A DNA stretch of 64,000 nucleotides from Oscillospiraceae bacterium (GTDB taxonomy: Bacteria; Bacillota; Clostridia; Oscillospirales; Oscillospiraceae), in NCBI GenBank assembly GCA_016286665.1, contig JAEETX010000001.1, positions 1 through 64,000 on the forward strand, written 5' to 3'. The notes below the pieces were generated by a model that saw nothing but the letters and a program-made list of their open reading frames with translations, did not search any database and had not been told where the DNA came from. Made by a program: the position numbers and the translations under genes. Below are positions 20,242 through 31,521 of the stretch, piece by piece (positions within the stretch are counted from its first letter, which is position 1; each line of letters opens with the position of its first letter).

Positions 20242-20729
20242 TTCCGTCCTTTCCGGTCAAATTTCGCCTCGATCTCCCCGATGATCTCCCGGGGGGCGAA
20301 GGCGCTCAGGTCCGCGCCGAAGAGCGCAAGCTCCTTGACGGCGCTGGAACTCAGATACATATATTTTTCGCTGGCGGGCAGGAAGAAGGTCTCCAGCTCG
20401 GGATTCAGGCGCTTGTTGATCAGCGCCATCTGACATTCCTTCTCGTAGTCCGACACGGCCCGCAGGCCCCGCACCACGACACCCGCGCCCTTCAGCCGGG
20501 CATATTCCGCCACCAGCATGTCGGAGGAATCCACCTCCACATTGGGAAAACGCGCCGTCACCTCTGTCACCTGGCGGACCCGCTCCTCCACGGTGAACAG
20601 GGGGGTTTTGTTCTTGTTGTACATGATACAGACAATGACCCGGTCAAAAACTCTGGAGGCCCGCTTGATCAGGTTCAGGTGCCCCAGGGTGATCGGGTCA
20701 AAGCTGCCGGTGTAGACCGCTGTGGTCAC
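20238..20729 (-). CDS. coaD: Phosphopantetheine adenylyltransferase
   Basis: 163 aa; AVYTGSFDPITLGHLNLIKRA, YLSSSAVKEL. Confidence 0.96.
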   Translation of the reverse strand: MTTAVYTGSFDPITLGHLNLIKRASRVFDRVIVCIMYNKNKTPLFTVEERVRQVTEVTARFPNVEVDSSDMLVAEYARLKGAGVVVRGLRAVSDYEKECQMALINKRLNPELETFFLPASEKYMYLSSSAVKELALFGADLSAFAPREIIGEIEAKFDRKGRK

Positions 20730-21274
20730 GGTTCCGATCCCTCTCTTTTTGTAAATGTCGTGATCCGAACCTTCCCATAGCGATAGGTGCGCAGCTTCAG
20801 ATAGGGCGCTCCGGGGGATTCCGGCTCGTAATCCGCAGAACTTTCAACGACCATTATACCACCGGTGTGCAATTTGTCAAAATCTTTTATGCGCTCCAGC
20901 ACTTTTTCATAAAGCCCCGATCGATAAGGCGGGTCGATGAAAATGAGATCGTATTTCTCCCGCGACGTCAGAAAGCGCAGAGCGTCGTCCTGGAAGACCT
21001 GCCCCTGCAGGCCGGTCTTTTCCAGGTTCAGCTTCGTGAGCCTGACGGCGGCGCGGTCCGCGTCCACGAAGACGCAGCTCTCCGCGCCCCGGGAAAGGGC
21101 CTCGATCCCCATCTGTCCCGTGCCGGAAAAGAGGTCCAGGCAGGTCCTGCCCTCCACGTCTCCCTGGATGATGTTGAACACCGATTCCTTCACCTGGTCG
21201 GCGGTGGGACGGATGTCCATGCCCTCCGGTTCCTTGAGCTTCCTGCCTCTGGCGGCGCCCGTGATCACTCTCAT
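20726..21274 (-). CDS. rsmD: 16S rRNA (guanine(966)-N(2))-methyltransferase RsmD
   Basis: 182 aa; MRVITGAARGRKLKEPEG, RPTADQVKESVFNI, IFIDPPYRSG. Confidence 0.95.
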   Translation of the reverse strand: MRVITGAARGRKLKEPEGMDIRPTADQVKESVFNIIQGDVEGRTCLDLFSGTGQMGIEALSRGAESCVFVDADRAAVRLTKLNLEKTGLQGQVFQDDALRFLTSREKYDLIFIDPPYRSGLYEKVLERIKDFDKLHTGGIMVVESSADYEPESPGAPYLKLRTYRYGKVRITTFTKREGSEP

Positions 21275-23106
21275 GCTTTCTCCTGCTCCTCCCTCGGTTC
21301 CCGCCGGAACCAGTCATATACGCTTTTTGCCGCCGAGGCGGGCAGCACGGAGCGAAGCTCCTCCTCCGAAGCGGCGGCCACGGCCTTGACGGAGCGGAAG
21401 CGCTTCAGCAGCTCGCCCCGCCGCTTTTCCCCCACGCCGGGGATCTTGTCCAGCTCGGAGCCGATGCGGCCTTTGCGCAGGCTCCGCTGATATTCGATGG
21501 CAAAGCGGTGGGTCTCCTCCTGGATGCGCCCGATGAGGGCGAAGGCGGCGGGGTTCCCCTCCAGGCCCAGCTCCCGCCCGTCCGGCGAAGCCAGGGCGCG
21601 GGTGCGGTGCTTGTCGTCCTTCACCATGCCCAGGACCGGGATCTCCAGCCCGAAGGAGCGCACCACCTCCTCCGCCGCCGAAGCGTGCACGCTGCCGCCG
21701 TCGATGAGGAACAGGTCCGGCAGGGGGGCAAAGCGCTCGTTTCCCTCGCTGTATTCCGTGAGGCGGCGGCGCAGGGTCTCCCGCATGCTGCCGTAATCGT
21801 CCCCGCCCCCGGCTTCCTTCATTTTGAAGCGCCGGTAATCCCGCTTCAGGGGCCGGGCGTCCGCGAAGACCGTCATGGAGGAGACCGCGTCCTCCCCGGC
21901 AAGATGGGACACGTCGTAGGCCTCGATGCGCCGGGGCGGCCCGGGCAGGCCCGCCGCCTCCGCCAGCCAGGTCAGGATGCCGGAGACCTTCTCCTCCCGG
22001 TCCGTGGCCCGCTCGGTCTCCTGTTGGGCGTTCAGCCGCGCGGTCTCGGCCCGGATGCGCATATCCCCCCGGAGGGGCACGTGGAGGCTCACCTTATGGG
22101 CATAGGTCTCCGTCAGCAGGCGCTCCAGCTCCTCCCCGTCCTCCGGCATCAGGGGCAGCAGGACCGTCCGGGGACAGACGCCCCGCTGCAGATAGTACTG
22201 CCGCACAAGGGCGCTGAGCACCTCCCCGTCCTCCTCCATGGGCGAGGGCAGCAGGAGCATGTCCTTGTCCAGCAGCTTCCCGCCGATATAGTGGAGCACC
22301 ACGAAGCAGGCCTTGGCCGCGCCCCGGAAGAAGCCCACCGCGTCCGTATCCGCCACGGCGCCGGAGACCGCCAGCTGCTTCTCCCCCAGGGAGTGCAGGG
22401 CCCGCAGCCGGTCCCGCAGGACGGCTGCCTTTTCAAAATCCAGGGCCTCCGCCGCCGCCTCCATTTCTCCCTGCACCTGCTTTTCCAGCTGGCCGGATTT
22501 CCCCTCGAAGACCAGCAGGGCGTCCCCGATCCGGGCGCGGTAGGCTTCCGCGTCCGGCGTGCCGGTGCACCAGCCCTCGCACAGGCCCATCTCCCTGTTG
22601 AGACAAGGCCGTTCCCTGCCGATGTCCGCCGGGAAGCGGCGGCTGCACTGGGGCAGGCGCAGGGCCTTCTTCACCGCGTTCAGGGCGGCGAACAGCGTCG
22701 TCCGGCTGCCGTAAGGCCCCAGATAGCGGGCCCCGTCGCTGCCGGGACGGCCCACCACCTTCCAGCCGGGATAGGGCTGCCGGAGGTCCGTGCGGAGATA
22801 GGGGTAGCCCTTGTCGTCCTTCAGCAGGATGTTGTAGCGGGGCTTGTGGTGCTTGATGAGCTGGTTTTCCGTGATGAGGGCCTCGAATTCGCTGCGCACC
22901 ATGATGACGTCGAAGCTGTCCACATGGGAGACCATCGCCTCGGTCTTGGGGCTGTGGCTCCCCTCCCGGAAATAGCTGACCACCCGGTTTTTCAGCTTCT
23001 TGGCCTTGCCCACGTAGATGACCTCGCCCCGGCGGTCCATCATGATATAGACGCCGGGCTGCAGCGGCAGCGCCAGCGCTTTTTCTCTCAGTTCGTCTCT
23101 GGTCAT
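21271..23106 (-). CDS. uvrC: Excinuclease ABC subunit C
   Basis: 611 aa; GIY-YIG start LPLQPGVYIMMDRRGEVIYVGKAK, UVR motif, C-terminal HhH. Confidence 0.96.
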   Translation of the reverse strand: MTRDELREKALALPLQPGVYIMMDRRGEVIYVGKAKKLKNRVVSYFREGSHSPKTEAMVSHVDSFDVIMVRSEFEALITENQLIKHHKPRYNILLKDDKGYPYLRTDLRQPYPGWKVVGRPGSDGARYLGPYGSRTTLFAALNAVKKALRLPQCSRRFPADIGRERPCLNREMGLCEGWCTGTPDAEAYRARIGDALLVFEGKSGQLEKQVQGEMEAAAEALDFEKAAVLRDRLRALHSLGEKQLAVSGAVADTDAVGFFRGAAKACFVVLHYIGGKLLDKDMLLLPSPMEEDGEVLSALVRQYYLQRGVCPRTVLLPLMPEDGEELERLLTETYAHKVSLHVPLRGDMRIRAETARLNAQQETERATDREEKVSGILTWLAEAAGLPGPPRRIEAYDVSHLAGEDAVSSMTVFADARPLKRDYRRFKMKEAGGGDDYGSMRETLRRRLTEYSEGNERFAPLPDLFLIDGGSVHASAAEEVVRSFGLEIPVLGMVKDDKHRTRALASPDGRELGLEGNPAAFALIGRIQEETHRFAIEYQRSLRKGRIGSELDKIPGVGEKRRGELLKRFRSVKAVAAASEEELRSVLPASAAKSVYDWFRREPREEQEKA

Positions 23107-23969
23107 TCCACTCCCGTCCCGTCAAACGCGGGCACATACGCGCCGTCCGCGCTGGAGAGCTCCTGCACATAGCCGCTGCGGATCCCCAGCATATAGAGAT
23201 AGTCCGTCACTTCCTGCCATTCCTCCGGCCGCAGACGCCGCTCCGGCCCGCCGAAGCCGTTGGGCGTGTACTGGGCCATGAGGCTCAGCATCGTTTCCCC
23301 CTTGGGAAAGGCCCCGGCAAACCATTCCAGCACGTCCTTGGAATTGGCGAGATATCCCGGCAGCACCAGATGGCGCACCAGGACGCCCCGGGTCAGCAGG
23401 CCATCGGCGTCGAAGCGGCAGGGTCCCGTCTGCCGGAACATCTCCCGGATGGCGGCGTCCGCCCTTTCAAAATAGTCCGGCGCGGCGGAGAGGGCCTGCG
23501 CCAGGCTGCCGTCGGCATATTTCATGTCCGGCAGGTACACGTCCACCTTCCCCTCCAGCATGCGCAGCGTCTCCAATCCCTCGTAGCCGGAGCTGTTCCA
23601 CACCACCGGGATGCCCGGCGGCGCCTCCAGCGCCTCGGCGATCACATCCGCATAGGGGGTGGCGGTGACGAGATTGAGGTTGTGGACGCCGCTGTCCCGC
23701 AGCCGGGCAAAGAGGGCCCGCAGCGCCGGCACATCCAGGGTCTTTCCCCGGAGGGAAAAACTGATCTCCCGGTTCTGGCAGTAAACGCAGCCCAGGTTGC
23801 AGCCGGAAAAGAACACGGCCCCGGAGCCCCGGCTGCCGCTGATGCAGGGCTCCTCCCAATCGTGCCGGGCCGCTCTGGCCGCCACGGGCAGCGCTCCCGC
23901 GCCGCAGAAGCCCCTCTCTCCGGCGCTTCGGTCCGCCCCGCAGAGGCGGGGACAAAGAAAGCATTTCAT
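23103..23969 (-). CDS. Radical SAM protein (pyruvate formate-lyase-activating-like)
   Basis: 288 aa; CNLGCVYCQN (CX3CX2C). Confidence 0.88.
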   Translation of the reverse strand: MKCFLCPRLCGADRSAGERGFCGAGALPVAARAARHDWEEPCISGSRGSGAVFFSGCNLGCVYCQNREISFSLRGKTLDVPALRALFARLRDSGVHNLNLVTATPYADVIAEALEAPPGIPVVWNSSGYEGLETLRMLEGKVDVYLPDMKYADGSLAQALSAAPDYFERADAAIREMFRQTGPCRFDADGLLTRGVLVRHLVLPGYLANSKDVLEWFAGAFPKGETMLSLMAQYTPNGFGGPERRLRPEEWQEVTDYLYMLGIRSGYVQELSSADGAYVPAFDGTGVE

Positions 23970-24042
23970 AGGCGCATTATAACCGCTCCCCGCGGTTTTG
24001 ACAATTCCAAATACGGCCTTCCGGCAAAACGCACATTTTTGA

Positions 24043-24071
24043 TTGACTAATCCCGCCGGGAATTATATAAT
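24043..24071 (+). promoter_or_regulatory. Sigma-70-type promoter for the dipeptidase gene
   Basis: TTGACT - 17 bp - TATAAT. Confidence 0.7.
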
Positions 24072-24119
24072 TTACTATGATTTACCGATTCCATTTTGTA
24101 TCATCTTCGGAGGTCCGCT

Positions 24120-25550
24120 ATGTCCGTCTTAGATGCTTCCATTCCCGTTTTCCGCTATTTTGAGGAGATTTCCGCCATTCCCCGCGGCTCCGGCAACGAG
24201 GAGGGCGTCAGCCGCTATCTGGCCGGCTTCGCCGAACGGCAGGGGCTGAACTATGTCCGGGACGCCCTGAACAACGTGGTCATTTACAAGCCCGGCTCCC
24301 CCGGGCGGGAGCAGGAGCCGCCCCTGATGCTCCAGGCCCATATGGACATGGTCTGTGAGCAGACCGGCTGCTGCGGCCACGACTTTCTTTCCGACCCCAT
24401 CCGGCTGATCCGGGAGGGGAACATCCTCCGGGCCGACGGCACGACCCTGGGGGCCGACGACGGCGCGGGCGTCAGCTGGATGCTGGCCGTTCTGGCGGAC
24501 GGCAGTCTGAGCCATCCGCCCCTGGAATGCGTGTTCACCGTCGGCGAGGAAACGGGCATGGACGGGGCCCGCGGCCTGAAAAAGGACCTGATCACCGCCC
24601 GGCGCATGATCGGCCTGGACGGGCACGGAGAGACCGTCACCTGCGTCTCCTCCTCCGGCGGACGGCGGCTGCTGGCCCGCTGCCCCATCATTTTCAGCGA
24701 GAACACCGCCCCCTGCTATCTGCTGACGGTGACCGGCCTCCGGGGCGGCCACAGCGGCAACTGCATCGATCAGGGCCTGGGCAACGCCATCAAGCTGGGC
24801 TTCCGCATGCTCTATCAGCTGCTGGAGCGGGGCGTGGACATCCGCGTCATCCGCATCACCGGCGGTGCCAAGATGAACGCCATCCCCAGGGAATTCGCGG
24901 TGCTGTTCGCCTCCGCCTTCTCCGCGCCCATGCTGGAGAAGTATGTGGACAATATCGCCGCCGACCTGAAGGAGGAGCTGATCGAGGCCGATCCCGGCCT
25001 GACCATCGGGCTGGAGGCGGCGGACAAGGTCAGCAGCGCCATCACCCAGGAGGACACCGGCGCCCTCATCACCATGGGTTATCTGCTGCCCGACGGCATG
25101 CTGGCCAGGTCTCCCAAGCTGGGCATCCCCTTCGCCTCCCTGAACCTGGGCGTCCTGGTCCAGACGGCGGAGAACATCGACTTCGACTACTGCGTGCGAA
25201 GCCCGGTGCGCAGCATGCGGGAGGACATCAGCCGCCGGATCGAGGCCGTCAGCAGCATCTTCGGCGGCTTCATCCAGGTGCAGAACGACTATGACGGCTG
25301 GAGCTACACCGAGACCTCCCCCCTGCGGGACGCGCTGCGCAGGGTGCTGGCGGCCAAAGGCGTCGCCCTGGAGGAGCAGGCCACCCACGGCGGCCTGGAG
25401 ACCGGCGTCTTCAAGGGACGCTATCCCCAAATGGACATCATCACCTACGGGCCGAGGATGTCCGGCTGCCACACCCCCGACGAGCAGCTGGAGCTGGACA
25501 GCTTCCTGCGCAGCTATGAGAATCTGACAAGGGTCCTGGAAATCGTCTGA
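24120..25550 (+). CDS. pepD: Aminoacyl-histidine dipeptidase (M20 family, PepD-like)
   Basis: LQAHMDMVCEQ, LGADDGAGVSW, GEETGMDGARGL; ATG 24120. Confidence 0.92.
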   Translation: MSVLDASIPVFRYFEEISAIPRGSGNEEGVSRYLAGFAERQGLNYVRDALNNVVIYKPGSPGREQEPPLMLQAHMDMVCEQTGCCGHDFLSDPIRLIREGNILRADGTTLGADDGAGVSWMLAVLADGSLSHPPLECVFTVGEETGMDGARGLKKDLITARRMIGLDGHGETVTCVSSSGGRRLLARCPIIFSENTAPCYLLTVTGLRGGHSGNCIDQGLGNAIKLGFRMLYQLLERGVDIRVIRITGGAKMNAIPREFAVLFASAFSAPMLEKYVDNIAADLKEELIEADPGLTIGLEAADKVSSAITQEDTGALITMGYLLPDGMLARSPKLGIPFASLNLGVLVQTAENIDFDYCVRSPVRSMREDISRRIEAVSSIFGGFIQVQNDYDGWSYTETSPLRDALRRVLAAKGVALEEQATHGGLETGVFKGRYPQMDIITYGPRMSGCHTPDEQLELDSFLRSYENLTRVLEIV

Positions 25551-25566
25551 TCAGGCAAGTGATATA

Positions 25567-25729
25567 AGGCAACACCGCACAATTCTCGGTACACATCTCG
25601 CTTGCATCATGTTCCGTCATATTGCCCGAAAATCTTGGCCAATACAGGAAGTATTACCCGCGATTTTCAGACAATCTGACGAAAATTCTGACTGCGCAAT
25701 CTGCGCACCAGAATTGTGCGGTGTTGCCT
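25567..25729. mobile_element. MITE-like palindromic element with terminal inverted repeats and possible TA target duplication
   Basis: AGGCAACACCGCACAATTCT ... AGAATTGTGCGGTGTTGCCT perfect 20-bp TIRs flanked by TA on both sides; interior is also imperfectly palindromic; no coding capacity. Confidence 0.75.
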
Positions 25730-25770
25730 TAAGCATACGGTCCGAACATCTGAACAAGGAGTGAGTGATT

Positions 25771-26823
25771 ATGTTCCGCAAGATCCCCTTCGTCCCCGCA
25801 GAGCTGGATATCGTGGAGGAGCTGCCCGGCTGGTTCGGCGGTCCTTCCACCCCCCTGCGCAACACCCCCGTTACCTCCCGGGAGAACATGATGGCCCTTT
25901 TCTATGAGAAGCGGCCCTTCTGGATGCCCACCGGCCAGGAGCACAAGATGCTGAGCTCCGCCATTTATAATGACAACTTCGGCCGGGGCATGGGCCACGA
26001 CAACAAGGACGTCTTCGGCATCGAATGGGAATGGGTGCCCGCCGTGGGGGGCAGCATCGTGCGGCCCGGCGAGCCCATGCTCGGCGACGTGCGGGAGTGG
26101 AAGGACAAGATCCATTTCCCCGATCTGGACAGCTTCGACTGGAAGGAAGAAGCGAAAAAGGTCAAGGTCGACGGGCGCTTTGCCTATCAGCTCAGCCTGG
26201 TCAACGGCTTCTGGTTCGAGCGGCTGATCTCCTTCATGGACTTTGCCCCCGCCGCCATGGCCCTCATCGACGAGGAGCAGCAGGACGCGGTGAAGGAGTT
26301 GTTCCAGGCCACCACCGATTTTGCCTGCAAGCTGGTGGACAAGCTCTGCGAGACCTGGCCCATGCTGGACGGCTTCAACATCCACGACGACTGGGGCGCG
26401 CAGAAGGCCCCCTTCTTCTCCGAGGACGTGGCCTATGAATTCTTCGTGCCCTTCATGCGGCAGCTCACCGGGCACATCCACGCCAGGGGCCGCTACGCCA
26501 CCCTCCATTCCTGCGGCCATGTGGACAGCCGCGTGCAGTGCTTCATCGACGGCGGCTTTGACCAGTGGGACCCCCAGCAGATGAACGATATCCACGCCCT
26601 GTACGAGCGCTGGGGCGACAAGATCGTGCTGGGCGTCTGGCCGGACGTGTTCGACCCGGAGACCACCAGCCTCGCCGAGCAGCGGGAGCGGGCCAGGGAA
26701 TTCGTGAAGATGTACACCCAGGAGGGCAAACCCGCCATCTTCGGCCACTACGGCCGCTTCGCCCAGACGGAGGCCTTCACGGAGGAGGTTTACATCGCCT
26801 CCCGGAAGCGCTACGGCGGCTGA
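25771..26823 (+). CDS. Uroporphyrinogen decarboxylase (URO-D) family protein
   Basis: ~350 aa; TLHSCGHVDSRVQCFIDGGFDQWDPQ typical of URO-D-like proteins. Confidence 0.8.
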   Translation: MFRKIPFVPAELDIVEELPGWFGGPSTPLRNTPVTSRENMMALFYEKRPFWMPTGQEHKMLSSAIYNDNFGRGMGHDNKDVFGIEWEWVPAVGGSIVRPGEPMLGDVREWKDKIHFPDLDSFDWKEEAKKVKVDGRFAYQLSLVNGFWFERLISFMDFAPAAMALIDEEQQDAVKELFQATTDFACKLVDKLCETWPMLDGFNIHDDWGAQKAPFFSEDVAYEFFVPFMRQLTGHIHARGRYATLHSCGHVDSRVQCFIDGGFDQWDPQQMNDIHALYERWGDKIVLGVWPDVFDPETTSLAEQRERAREFVKMYTQEGKPAIFGHYGRFAQTEAFTEEVYIASRKRYGG

Positions 26824-26850
26824 CCGCGTTTTTGATCCTTCTGCCTTAAG

Positions 26851-26897
26851 AGGAGGGCTTTTCGGATCGAACGGTCCGCAGAAGCCCTCTTTTTTTC
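26851..26897 (+). terminator. Terminator after URO-D-like gene
   Basis: GAGGGCTT ... AAGCCCTC followed by TTTTTTTC. Confidence 0.75.
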
Positions 26898-26937
26898 ATA
26901 TTCTCGCGGAAATCCTGTGAAACCGGCAGAAAATCGC

Positions 26938-26966
26938 TTGCTTTTTCCGGTATTTTGCGGTATAAT
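26938..26966 (+). promoter_or_regulatory. Promoter for V-ATPase operon
   Basis: TTGCTT - 17 bp - TATAAT upstream of the first subunit gene. Confidence 0.65.
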
Positions 26967-27019
26967 TTCTTGTTCATGGTTTCATTTCATTTTTCATCGC
27001 AGGAATCATTGAGTGGAGG

Positions 27020-27337
27020 ATGATGCTTATGGACGGCATTGATTCGATCCTTCAGGCGGAAAAGGAGGCCGAACGCCTCCGCCGGGAAGCCAGGACCGAG
27101 GCGGACGCCCTGCTGGGCAGCGCCGAGGGCTACCGGCAGCGGGCGCTGGAGGCTGCCCGCCGGGAGGGCGAGGCGGAGCAGCAGCGGCTGCTGGACAACG
27201 CGCGGAAACGGGCGGAGGATCGGAAGGCCGAGCTGCAGACCGTCGCCGGGCTGAAAAACGACGAGCTGCGCGCCGAAGCCGAGCGCAGGCTGGACGCAGC
27301 AGCGAAAATGATCGCGGAAAGGATCGCCGGAGCCTGA
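27020..27337 (+). CDS. V-type ATP synthase subunit G/H-like stalk protein
   Basis: 105 aa charged coiled-coil, first gene of V-ATPase operon. Confidence 0.8.
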   Translation: MMLMDGIDSILQAEKEAERLRREARTEADALLGSAEGYRQRALEAARREGEAEQQRLLDNARKRAEDRKAELQTVAGLKNDELRAEAERRLDAAAKMIAERIAGA

Positions 27338-27338
27338 T

Positions 27339-29754
<2,416 letters not shown>

Positions 29755-29761
29755 ACTGCCG

Positions 29762-30343
29762 ATGAACGGGATCGACAAAGTCGCCGGGCGCATCGTCTCC
29801 GACGCGCAGCAGGAGGCTTCCGCCCTGAAGGCGGAGGCCCGGGCGCGGGCCGCCGAGCTGAAGGACAGCGCGGACAGGCACGCTTCCGAGCTGCGGCAGA
29901 CGCTTTTGGCCGAAGGCGACGCGGAAGCGGAAAAGCTGTATTCCCTGCTGGTGGCCTCCGCCGAGACGGACGCGCGGAAGGAGACCCTGCAGGTGAAGCA
30001 GGACCTTCTGTCCGAGGCCTTCGACCGGGCGGTCCTCTATCTGCGGAACCTGGATGAGGAGCGCTATGTGCTTCTGCTGGCCTCCCTGGCCCGGAAGGCC
30101 TCCGAAACCGGCAGCGAGGAGATCATCCTCAATCCGGCGGACCGGGCGAAATACGGCGAAGCGCTGATGAAAACGCTGAAGGAAAGCGGATGCGCTCTGA
30201 CCCTCGCGGAGGAGACAAGGCCCATCATCGGCGGCCTGATCCTCTCCCAGGGCCGGATCGAAGTGAACTGCGCCCTGGACACGCTGGCGGAGCTGCACCG
30301 CAGCGAGCTTTCCGGCGAAGCGGCCAGGCTGCTGTTCGGCTGA
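29762..30343 (+). CDS. ntpE: V-type ATP synthase subunit E
   Basis: 193 aa in operon position. Confidence 0.87.
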   Translation: MNGIDKVAGRIVSDAQQEASALKAEARARAAELKDSADRHASELRQTLLAEGDAEAEKLYSLLVASAETDARKETLQVKQDLLSEAFDRAVLYLRNLDEERYVLLLASLARKASETGSEEIILNPADRAKYGEALMKTLKESGCALTLAEETRPIIGGLILSQGRIEVNCALDTLAELHRSELSGEAARLLFG

Positions 30344-30352
30344 GGTTTCGAC

Positions 30353-31153
30353 GTGAAAAAGATCAAGGATACGGATTATCTCTACCTTTCCTCCTATCTG
30401 CAGGCCAAAATGGCCCGCCGGGGGGAGACTGCCGAGGACAAGGCCGCCGTCTACCGGGAGCTCGGTTCCCTGGCTCCCGATCCCCGGGTCGTGGACTTTT
30501 TCCGGCTCAAATACGATTATCACAACGCCAAGGTCTATCTGAAAAGCGTTGCGGCGGGCGTGGACGCCGGGAGGCTCTATCTGCCCATGGGCCGCAGCGA
30601 TCCCGCCGCGCTGACGGAGGCCTGCCGGACGGAGGATTACCGCGCCTTGCCGCCGTTCTTCGCCGCGGCGCTGAAGGAATCCTCCGAAACCCTGGGGCGG
30701 ACCTCTGACCCCAGACTGGCGGATTTCATCCTGGACAAGGCCTTCCTCCGGGAAATGAAGGACACGGCGGAAAAGACGGGCAGCGAATTTCTGCGGGGCT
30801 ACGCCTCCCTTTATGCCGACGCCGTGAACCTGCGGGCCTTGGTGCGCATGCTGAAAAGCGGCGTGCAGCCGGAGCAGCTGACGGGCGTGCTGACCGACTG
30901 CGGCAGCGTCACCGGCAAGGCTGTCGCCGCCGCCTATCCGGACGCGCCGGCGGTGCTCGCCCTTTTCAAGGCCACGAAGCTGGCCCCCGCCCTTCCCGAG
31001 GCGGAAAAGGCCGTCAAAGGCGAGGGCTTCACCCCCTTTGAAAGGGCCGTGCGCGCCTGTCTGGACGGGTATATGGAAAAGGTGAAATACGCCTGCTTCG
31101 GAGAAAGCGTCCTCATTCGCTACCTTTATCAGATCGAGGAGCAGAGCACATGA
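30353..31153 (+). CDS. ntpC: V-type ATP synthase subunit C
   Basis: 266 aa (GTG start); DYLYLSSYLQAKMARRGE, V-ATPase C/d-like. Confidence 0.85.
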   Translation: MKKIKDTDYLYLSSYLQAKMARRGETAEDKAAVYRELGSLAPDPRVVDFFRLKYDYHNAKVYLKSVAAGVDAGRLYLPMGRSDPAALTEACRTEDYRALPPFFAAALKESSETLGRTSDPRLADFILDKAFLREMKDTAEKTGSEFLRGYASLYADAVNLRALVRMLKSGVQPEQLTGVLTDCGSVTGKAVAAAYPDAPAVLALFKATKLAPALPEAEKAVKGEGFTPFERAVRACLDGYMEKVKYACFGESVLIRYLYQIEEQST

Positions 31154-31473
31154 ACGGATATAAGATCGCCGTCATCGGCGACCGGGAAAGCGTGATGGGC
31201 TTCCGGGCCCTGGGGCTGGACGTGTTCCCCGCGGAGGAGGCGAACGCCAAGGCGGTCTTCAACGCCCTTCTCCGCCCGGAGCAGGAACCCGGCTACGCCA
31301 TCCTCTACATCACCGAGGAGCTGACCATCCCCCTGCGGGCGGAGATCGACGCCCTGAAGGACGAGCTGATCCCCGCCGTCATCCCCATCCCCTCCAAAAA
31401 CGGCACGCTCCATCTGGGCATGAACGCCCTCAACAGCGCTGTGGAGCGGGCCGTGGGCAGCAACATCCTCTGA
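31150..31473 (+). CDS. ntpF: V-type ATP synthase subunit F
   Basis: 107 aa; KIAVIGDRESVMGFRALGLDVFP. Confidence 0.93.
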   Translation: MNGYKIAVIGDRESVMGFRALGLDVFPAEEANAKAVFNALLRPEQEPGYAILYITEELTIPLRAEIDALKDELIPAVIPIPSKNGTLHLGMNALNSAVERAVGSNIL

Positions 31474-31521
31474 TTTTGCATTTCGCTTCTCATTCGTAAT
31501 AGGAATGGAGTTATCGGACAT

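Noticed and set aside
16630-20433. 1,267-aa plus-strand ORF over spoIIIAA, secDF and the coaD-adjacent gene
   Set aside because: Antisense shadow in register with secDF; repetitive Asp/Gly/His/Gln translation, crosses several real genes.
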